In this document: in pieces, positions 57,480 through 64,000 of the stretch
Layout of the letters: every line of letters begins with the position of its first letter
Position numbering within the stretch: position 1 is the first letter of the stretch
DNA from: Rana temporaria
Taxonomy: Eukaryota; Chordata; Amphibia; Anura; Ranidae
Direction of reading: 5' to 3'
DNA: 64,000 nucleotides
Assembly: GCF_905171775.1 (NCBI RefSeq)
Contig: NC_053491.1
Location: forward strand, 229,514,247 to 229,578,246
Program-made: the position numbers and the translations under genes
Notes under the pieces: generated by a model
Told to the model about the DNA's origin: nothing
Databases searched by the model: none
The model's input: only the letters and a program-made list of their open reading frames with translations

Positions 57480-58359
57480 CCTCCCTGGCGGTATGATTCT
57501 GTCTGGAATTACGTACCAAAAGCGGTACAATTATTTTGCAAGGAAATTTGGTTATTTGTACTGTAGGCCTGTAATTTTTAGGAATAACTCACTTAAATCT
57601 GACCAAACAAGAATCTTGTAGGCATCCCGGGTATGACATTTTTAAAAAAAACAAAATTATAAATTATAATATAATAAATAATTATAAATAATTATAACAA
57701 ATAATAATATAATTATAATAAAAATTATTCAATAATGTAATCAACTCAAAATCACTGAAATTTGCTCAGTTGCAGAATTGTCGCTGTCATTATTTTTTTT
57801 TTTATGACGAATTTCCCCACAAATCGCTATCGCACATTTCTGCAAGTGATTATAATTTATTATCGCTGTTTTCTAGCTGAAAACCATTTTTGACATAAAG
57901 GGACACTTTTGGACAATCTACAGTTTCCAGGCAGAAAGAACAGTTTTCATTATATAAAAGAACATGCAGGGCACTGGGCAGACCACTAGGGACAAGGGGG
58001 GTGTATTTTTTACATACAGTACTGTAATCTATAAGATTACAGTATACTATTTGTATGTATTTGTTTACTTTTTTGAATTTGGCGCCGATCTCCGCTCCCG
58101 TGCGTCGTAACGTCGCAGGGAACGGAGATCGGCGGCACACGGGGAGACTGTGAATCGAGCGAGGAGGACCCACTCGCTCACACAGCGGGGTGGCATCGCT
58201 GGATCCAGGGACAAGGTAAGTAACTTGCCTGTGGATCCAGCGAGAAGGTAAGCCGCGCCGCTGCACACTCTGCACGTCCACCCCGAGCGTGACTCGGGGA
58301 TACCGATCCTAACATTGAAAACCAACCCCGAGTCACGCTCGGGTTTACCGCTAAGGGGG
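57480..58359. mobile_element. TTAA-flanked (piggyBac-type) MITE, 880 bp, complete
   Basis: TTAA at 57476-57479 and 58360-58363. Ends are CCTCCCTGGCGGTA and TACCGCTAAGGGGG. The subterminal hairpin ccccgagcgtgactcgggg pairs with ccccgagtcacgctcggg. A second copy starts at 62235. Confidence 0.9.
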
Positions 58360-58502
58360 TTAAATGCTGTCTGTGTCCACATACATGAGATTTCACTTAT
58401 CTCCCTTATCTTATTCAATTTCTTTCCAACCAAGAAGGTTTTTTGTTCACTTCCTATTCTGATTAACACCCTTTAAAGAGGAAGTGAGGAAAAATTAATC
58501 AA

Positions 58503-58960
58503 AGGGGCCCATTCTCCCTCCCCTGACATCTCTATTAAGTCCCCCATGATGCTAGGTGTAATCCTGGACTCTGACCTGTCCATTCAGCCACAAATCCAAT
58601 CACCGCTCAAATCTTGTAGGCTTCACCTCTGTAACATCTCCAAAATATGCCCCTTTTTAACCATTGAATCCACTAAGCAACTTATTTACTCCCTTGTTAT
58701 CTCTCGCGTTGACTATTGTAACTCCCTCCTCATAGGCCTACCTCTCCACAGGCTATCCCCTCTTCAGTCTATCATGAATGCCGCTGCCAGACTCATCTAC
58801 CTTACCAACTGCTCAGTGATCACCATCCCTCTCTGACTTCCCATTCCCCAATGAATAAAATTTCAATTATTAACAACAACATACAAAGCCATTCACAACT
58901 CTGACTTGAGCGAAATCACCAATCTTGTCTCCAAATATAGAGACATATTGCAAATTGGTG
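58503..58960 (+). pseudogene. LINE (L2/CR1/jockey-group) reverse transcriptase fragment
   Basis: The frame at 58546-58836 reads LGVILDSDLS, LCNISKICPFLTIESTKQLI, SRVDYCNSLLIGLPLHRLSP and LQSIMNAAARLIY. These are conserved post-catalytic RT blocks of this LINE group. A stop follows near 58835. The copy is short and non-functional. Confidence 0.8.
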
Positions 58961-60040
58961 AGAGTAAAGTGAACTTACATGCCCTAGAATTCTTATTTAG
59001 ATTAGACATATTACTTTGAAAAAAAAACTGCCATCTGTTTGGAAATTATGCTGTATTCTGAACAAATATGAAGCTAATGAATAAAATACCAGATACGATG
59101 TAATATATCTAAAGCGTTCTATGAGGTTAATGTATTAAATATTAACGTATGATTGCTGTACATGACAGATGTTATATATTTTACTTAAATATTTGAACAC
59201 CTCTACATCCTGTTTAATTCCAGTAATGTCTGTATTGAAGTTGAATAAGCTGGTTTGAATTAGCTGTGGCTGTAAGACAGCTTTGACTATCACAGAAAAA
59301 TAAAAGTCTCAGTTTACTGAATTTAAATGCATGCATTATTTGCCATAAGGTTTGATATTTTCTTTCATTTGATTGACATTTTCAGCTCTCTTTGGTGAAA
59401 ATGGAAAATCTTATGACATATAACAGTTCTTATAGTTTACTGAAGACTCTCTCAAACAGAGTTGTGTGGGAACCCTTGGGTTTCTTCAGAGGTTACTAGG
59501 AGTTTCTTGATCAATGAGCAGTGATGGATTAATCGTCTGCCTGATGGTGCCCAACACCACTCAGCAGAACCACTTGAATAAAATCAGTGGAGCTTCCCCT
59601 TTCTCAGGTAAGTAACCTTTTTTTTCACTGGCCACCAGTATAACATAGACCACCAATGCAACGAAGCCCTTCTCTCAGTAACCAAAACTGTTGGATGGCT
59701 AGCGTACCATTAGCTGTTCCTATAATAATTTTTTAGCAAGGGTTTTCTGATTTATTTTCAAGTGTTAAAAAGGTTGAGAAAGGCTGCCTTAGTGAATTGA
59801 ATCGAATGTCTTATACAAAGACAGCATAAAACAGTTCCTGTACATAATTAAACCCAATGAGTTGTCTGCTTGATTTCTCATGAACACCTATAACAATAGC
59901 ACTGAAAGTCTCTGGTCATTGAGACCCTCATGGTGCTTTAAATATTTCTAAACATAGATGTGATGAGGTCTGATAAAAAGAAAAGCTGAACCGTAGAAAT
60001 TAAGTATGTTTTGATTTGATACATATACAGTACGTCGTTG
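58961..60040. other. Intronic DNA without recognised features
   Basis: AT-rich sequence. Nothing specific was recognised. Confidence 0.4.
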
Positions 60041-60048
60041 TTTCTTAA

Positions 60049-60541
60049 AGGAACACTAAAGGTTCATTTTTTATTAGATCAATTGATTGCTGTAAGCTAG
60101 ATCATTTAAATATCACTTACCTCGTTTTTCCTTTTGACCTCCAAAATGCAGCAATCCAGGTTTGAAAATGCCATTTCCTGTCACTCATCTTCTTGCTTTC
60201 CACCAGCACCTGAGCCGTTTTGCATGGTGGAAAGCAGAATGTGCTCACCCCCTCCCTATGACTACAGCCCTGCGTGAAGATGCTCTCTTATCCCTCACAG
60301 GCATGGAGGCTTAGCCTAATGGGAACTGTAGTTCCCTTTAGGCCGTGATGTAGCAAGAATGAATGCGCAAACCAAACCAGGAAGTCAGTGAGAATAATGA
60401 TTCAGAAGTGACGGATGTGAATAAAACAGCTCGATTTCAACAGGTATCAAACTAGTTATAATGCAAAACATTACTTTTTACTTTATCAGCTACTGTCAGA
60501 CTTTAATTTAAGAGGAAAATATTTTTGTCTTTACAACCCCT
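60049..60541. mobile_element. TTAA-flanked MITE
   Basis: TTAA at 60045-60048 and 60542-60545. Ends are AGGAACACTAAAGG and CTTTACAACCCCT. It lies directly against the 3' end of the CR1 remnant. Confidence 0.65.
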
Positions 60542-60545
60542 TTAA

Positions 60546-61845
60546 GGCTGAAAAAAGTCCATCAAGTCCAACCTGTGTGTGTGCTTTTATGATAATATTA
60601 CATTGTATATCCTTGTATGTTGTGGTTTAAGTGCGAATCTATTAGTTTTTTGAAAGTACCGATGTTCCCCCCCCCCCCCCCTCCAAATATCTTGGCCTTT
60701 TTTTATCTTGGTCCTTTTTTGAATATTGGTGCAACATTGGCCTTTTTCCAATCAGCTGGTACCATTCCTATTAGTAGACTGCTTCTAAAAATTAGGAACA
60801 ATGGTCTGACAATCACTTGACAGAGTTCCTTAAGGAACCTCATGTGCAAGCCATCCTGATGACTTATTTGTGTTAAGTTTTTAAAATATATTTCATATTT
60901 TATCTTTGTTAGCCACGAGGGTGCTCCCTGTGGCATGTCATGAGGATAAACCATGCAGTCTTGGTTCCTGAAACCCCCCGTTTCCCTTGTGAAGACTGAG
61001 GAGAAGAATAAATTCAAAACCTTTGCCATCTCTCCATCTTTTGTAACAAGATTCCCTTCATCATTATTTATGGGGCCAATATGTTCTGACCTCCCTCTCC
61101 TACTATTTGTATACTTTTTTTTTACTCTCCTCTGCTATGTGCCTTTCGTGTTCTATCTTAGCCGTCCTGATTGTACCCTTACATTTCTTATTGCATTCTT
61201 TGTAAAGTTGGAATGCTGATGAAGACCCCTCAGCCTAGTATTTTTTGAAGGCCTTTTCTTTTGCTTTTACATGCATTTTTACTTTGGAGTTAAGCCACCC
61301 AGGACTTGTGTTAGCTCTTTTAAATGTATTTCTCATTGGGATGCACTCACCAATACCTTTATTTAATATGCTCTTAAAGCATACCCATTTTTCCTCCGTG
61401 TTCATTCATTCACCCCCATTTAATATCTTCTAGCAAGGAGCGTAGTTTAGGAAAGTTGGCTCTTTTGAAATTCAGTGTCTTTGTATTACCATTGCTTTTC
61501 CTTTTTGTGTGATTTATGCTGAAGTTAATTGACCTGTGGTCTCTGTTTCCCAAATTTCCCCATATTTTTACATGCGTGATCTGGTCTGTATTGATAGTAA
61601 TTAGTAGGTCTAGTAAAGTATTTTTTTTTTGGTGCATTAACCATCTGACCCATAAAATTGTCCTGCAAGACATTTAAGAACTGGCGAGCCTTGGACGAAT
61701 GCGTGGTTCCTTCCGCCCTATGTCTGGATAATCAAAATTATTATTATAATGACACTTCCTATCCTTGCCCCCATTCCAAACTGTGATATGAGATCCGCCT
61801 CCCCCTCCTCTGATTAGGTGACCTATAGCATACTCTCATACTATA
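60546..61845 (-). pseudogene. CR1-type LINE remnant: endonuclease end, RT start and 3' UTR
   Basis: On the minus strand, 61673-61410 holds LGNRDHRSINFSI, the end of the endonuclease. 61029-60703 holds LNLFFSSVFT, HMRFLKELCQVIV, MVPADWKKANVAPIFKKG, the start of the RT. 60546-60580 (tgaaaaaagtccatcaagtc on the + strand) is 3' UTR. The catalytic RT core is deleted, and frameshifts separate the pieces. Confidence 0.85.
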
Positions 61846-62234
61846 TTACCAAAAGTATTGGGACGCCTGCCTTTACAAACACATGATCGTTAATGGCATC
61901 CCAGTCTTAATTTGTAGGGTTTAATATTGAGTTTGCCCACCCTTTGCAGCTATAACAGCTTCAACTATTCTGGGAAGACATGGATGAACGTGTTTGGAGT
62001 CCTGACCTCAACCCAATAAAACACCTTTGAGATGAATTAGAGTGGAGGATGCCTTCTCATCCACATCAGTGCCTGACCTCACAAATGCACTTCTGGAAGA
62101 ATGCTCAAATATTCCCATTGACACGCACCTAAACCTTGTGGACAGCCTTTCCAGAAGAGTTGAAGCTGCTATAGCTGCAAAGGGTGGGTCAACTCAATAT
62201 TGAACCCTACGGACTAAGACTGGGATGCCATTAA
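61846..62234. mobile_element. Tc1-derived MITE, right end cut by a TTAA insertion
   Basis: It starts atattaccaaaagtattggg, carries a short Tc1 remnant (gtcctgacctcaacccaata) and ends in tgggatgccattaa where the next element begins. Inner inverted pair: catcccagtctta near 61898 with taagactgggatg near 62214. Confidence 0.8.
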
Positions 62235-63295
62235 CCTCCCTGGTGGTATGATTATGTCAGATTTTTTATGCTGAAAGCGGTACATTTTTTTGCATGGAAA
62301 TTTGGTGTTTTATATTGTAGGCCTGTAATTCTTAGGAATAACTCACTTAAATCTGTCCAAACAAGAGTCTAGTAGACATCCTGGGTAAGATCATGTTTGA
62401 AACACAAAATCATAAATTATAATATAATAAATAACTATAAATAATTACCAAAAGTAATAATATAATAATATTTTTTAATAATGTAATCAACTCGAAAACA
62501 CAGAACTTTGCTCAGTTGCAGAACTGTCGCTGTCGTCACTTTCAGGCCCCATACACACCATAGAATCTATCCGCAGATAAATCCCATCAAATGGGTTTCT
62601 GCGGATAGATCCTATGGTGTGTACACGCCAACGGATATTTATCCGCAGAGAAATCTCCCCTGGGATGGATTTCCAGCAGATGGATATTTGCTGACATGCA
62701 CAACAAATCCATCTGCTGGAATCCATTCCAACGGATGGATCCGCTCGTCTGTACAGACTTACCGGATCCATCCGTCTAAAGGGATTCCCCGAACGCGTCG
62801 TAATGATTTGACGCATGCGTGGAATTCCTTATATGACAGCGTCGCGCCCGTCGCCGCGTCATAATAGCGGCGACGGCGCGACACGTCATCGGCAGAGGAT
62901 TTCAGCGCGGATTTCAATGCGATGGTGTGTACACGCCATCGCATAGAAATCCTCTGAAATCCTCGAGAGGATTTATCCGCGGATACGGTCCGCTGGACCG
63001 TATCTGCGGATAAATCCTCTCGTGTGTATGGGGCCTCAGTGTTTGATGATGAATTTTCCCACAAATCATTATCGCTTAATTCTGCAAGTGTTCTAATTTA
63101 CTATCGCTGTTTTCAAGCTGGTTTGGAAAAAAACGCTTTTGACGTAAAGAGACACTTTTTGGTTCTCCAGTTTCCAGGCAGAAAGAACAGTATATATATA
63201 ATATAAAAGTGCATGCAGGGCACTGGACAAAGCACTAGGGACAAAAGGAAGGTGAATTAATTTGATACAGTAATGTAACAGATTAACCTATGTAA
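62235..63295. mobile_element. TTAA (piggyBac-type) MITE, right-truncated, second copy of 57480-58359
   Basis: It begins CCTCCCTGGTGGTATGATT after TTAA (62231-62234). It follows copy 1 through gtttccaggcagaaagaaca and diverges near 63295. A 491-bp MITE interrupts it at 62545. Confidence 0.85.
62545..63035. mobile_element. Harbinger-type MITE, 491 bp, copy B
   Basis: Ends are GGCCCCATACACACCATAG and CTCGTGTGTATGGGGCC. A perfect TCA duplication lies at 62542-62544 and 63036-63038. It is the inverted near-twin of 41078-41568. Confidence 0.93.
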
Positions 63296-63529
63296 TTACT
63301 TTCGGGTCTCTGGGAACCGCGGCTAGTATTTACTATTTCTACAACTCCAAAGGAACTTGGATAGATAAAGAATGTGTCATACATGTTTGACACCCAGGAC
63401 TACATTATAACAACAATTTCTTTTGGCAGTAATAACAAAGAAATGAGACAAATAATAATGGGTAGGAAAAATGCAGACAGTGAAAATCGTAATGTTCCCT
63501 CACAGTGGTGTCTGTGGGGGTAGGACTGC

Positions 63530-63800
63530 CTTACAATGGCAACAATTGGAAGAGGGGCCCCATTACACTGGTGGCCAGTGGGAAATATGTCCCTTACATT
63601 GATGGTTAGTGGAAAGAATGACCCTTACATAGGTGGTCAGTGGGAAGAATGCTACTGTCCCCCCCTGACAAAAAGCTAAAATAATAAGCTAATTGGTGAT
63701 AGTAGTTATTTATCCAAGAGGCAGACATTTCTAATTTTTCAAAGAACCCCTAACAACCTCTGGAGGAATCATATGGTTCCACAGAACACTGGTTTAGAAA
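63530..63800. repeat. Minisatellite (GTCAGTGGGAAGAATG family) and linked single-copy tail
   Basis: Three or four units of about 32 bp with cttacattgatggttagtgg-like sequence. The tail aaagaacccctaacaacctc and ttccacagaacactggtt matches the 14690-14750 region. Confidence 0.75.
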
Positions 63801-64000
63801 GGCTAATCTAAGCCATGGCAATTCACTACACTGCAGCTTAAAGCTGAAATCAGAGCTAAACGCCTAAATGTCCAAATACAAGAAACATATGTATTCTTGC
63901 TTGTATCTTGGTATCCTTTGTCTATTTCTTCCAGATATGTGCAGTAATACAACGTGAAGCAAATCCTAAATTTTGCCTCAGTACAAGAGTTTCCTGTAGT
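63801..64000. other. Intronic DNA to window end, nothing recognised
   Basis: Short unassigned sequence. Confidence 0.4.

Larger units (their letters stand above)
20944..64000 (+). other. unc5a: Downstream intron of unc5a (probably intron 2), window-truncated
   Basis: It starts with the GTAATA donor. The expected next exon would continue the first Ig domain (a second Ig cysteine in a YWCQC-like context). I did not see it in 43 kb, but a short exon could be missed by eye. Confidence 0.65.

Overview
The window looks like vertebrate, and most probably frog (ranid-type anuran), nuclear DNA. It holds a single host coding exon inside very long introns packed with transposable elements. The organism call is an inference: the repeat mix (Harbinger-type MITEs with a CGTACACACGA-like terminus, TTAA-flanked MITEs, Tc1/mariner copies, L1 and CR1-like LINEs, hAT MITEs, a Helitron, and GC-rich palindromic cassettes) is the kind I associate with anuran genomes. 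No bacterial-type genes, rRNA, tRNA or CRISPR arrays were seen.

Host gene: 20695-20943 (+) is a 249-nt phase 1-1 exon encoding the N-terminal Ig-domain start of a netrin receptor of the UNC5 family. Its lead-in residues (QQS, then a short Pro/Gly linker, then LPHFLLEPDD) fit UNC5A best. I read 1-20694 as the upstream intron (probably intron 1) and 20944-64000 as the downstream intron. I recognised no other exon of the gene.

Layout. 1-5 kb: degenerate minisatellites, an (AT)n run, two Harbinger-type MITEs and a GATA array. 5-9 kb: a 5'-truncated, frameshifted L1 interrupted by a Harbinger MITE and a hAT MITE with a perfect 8-bp target duplication. 9.1-10.2 kb: a dead Tc1. 11-19 kb: MITEs, a hAT foldback and minisatellites. 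20.7-20.9 kb: the exon. 21-22.7 kb: nested MITEs. 23.0-25.8 kb: a 2.8-kb element containing a roughly 2-kb palindrome. 27.4-35.0 kb: a CR1-like LINE remnant that received a MITE in its GATA tail and a full-length, apparently intact L1 (ORF1 + ORF2, poly-A tail, 16-bp target duplication) in its 3' UTR. 35.5-36.2 kb: a MITE carrying a 16-bp minisatellite. 40-44.3 kb: Tc1 with a MITE in its terminus, a TTAA-flanked MITE, and a Helitron inside a hAT inside a minisatellite. 44.6-50 kb: more MITEs and two Tc1 copies abutting at one TA. 50.6-53.1 kb: a second palindromic cassette element. 54.5-55.0 kb: another foldback. 57-58.4 kb and 61.8-63.3 kb: TTAA MITEs, Harbinger MITEs, a Tc1-derived MITE and CR1-type fragments.

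The only machinery that looks capable of function besides the host exon is the L1 at 28081-34690, whose two proteins would copy and insert its own RNA and could also mobilise short elements in trans. The most unusual structures are the two large palindromic cassettes (23370-25435 and 50725-52975). They share a homologous GC-rich core but sit inside elements with different terminal inverted repeats. Each arm carries TATA-like, CRE-like, poly-A-signal-like and splice-acceptor-like motifs in a conserved order.
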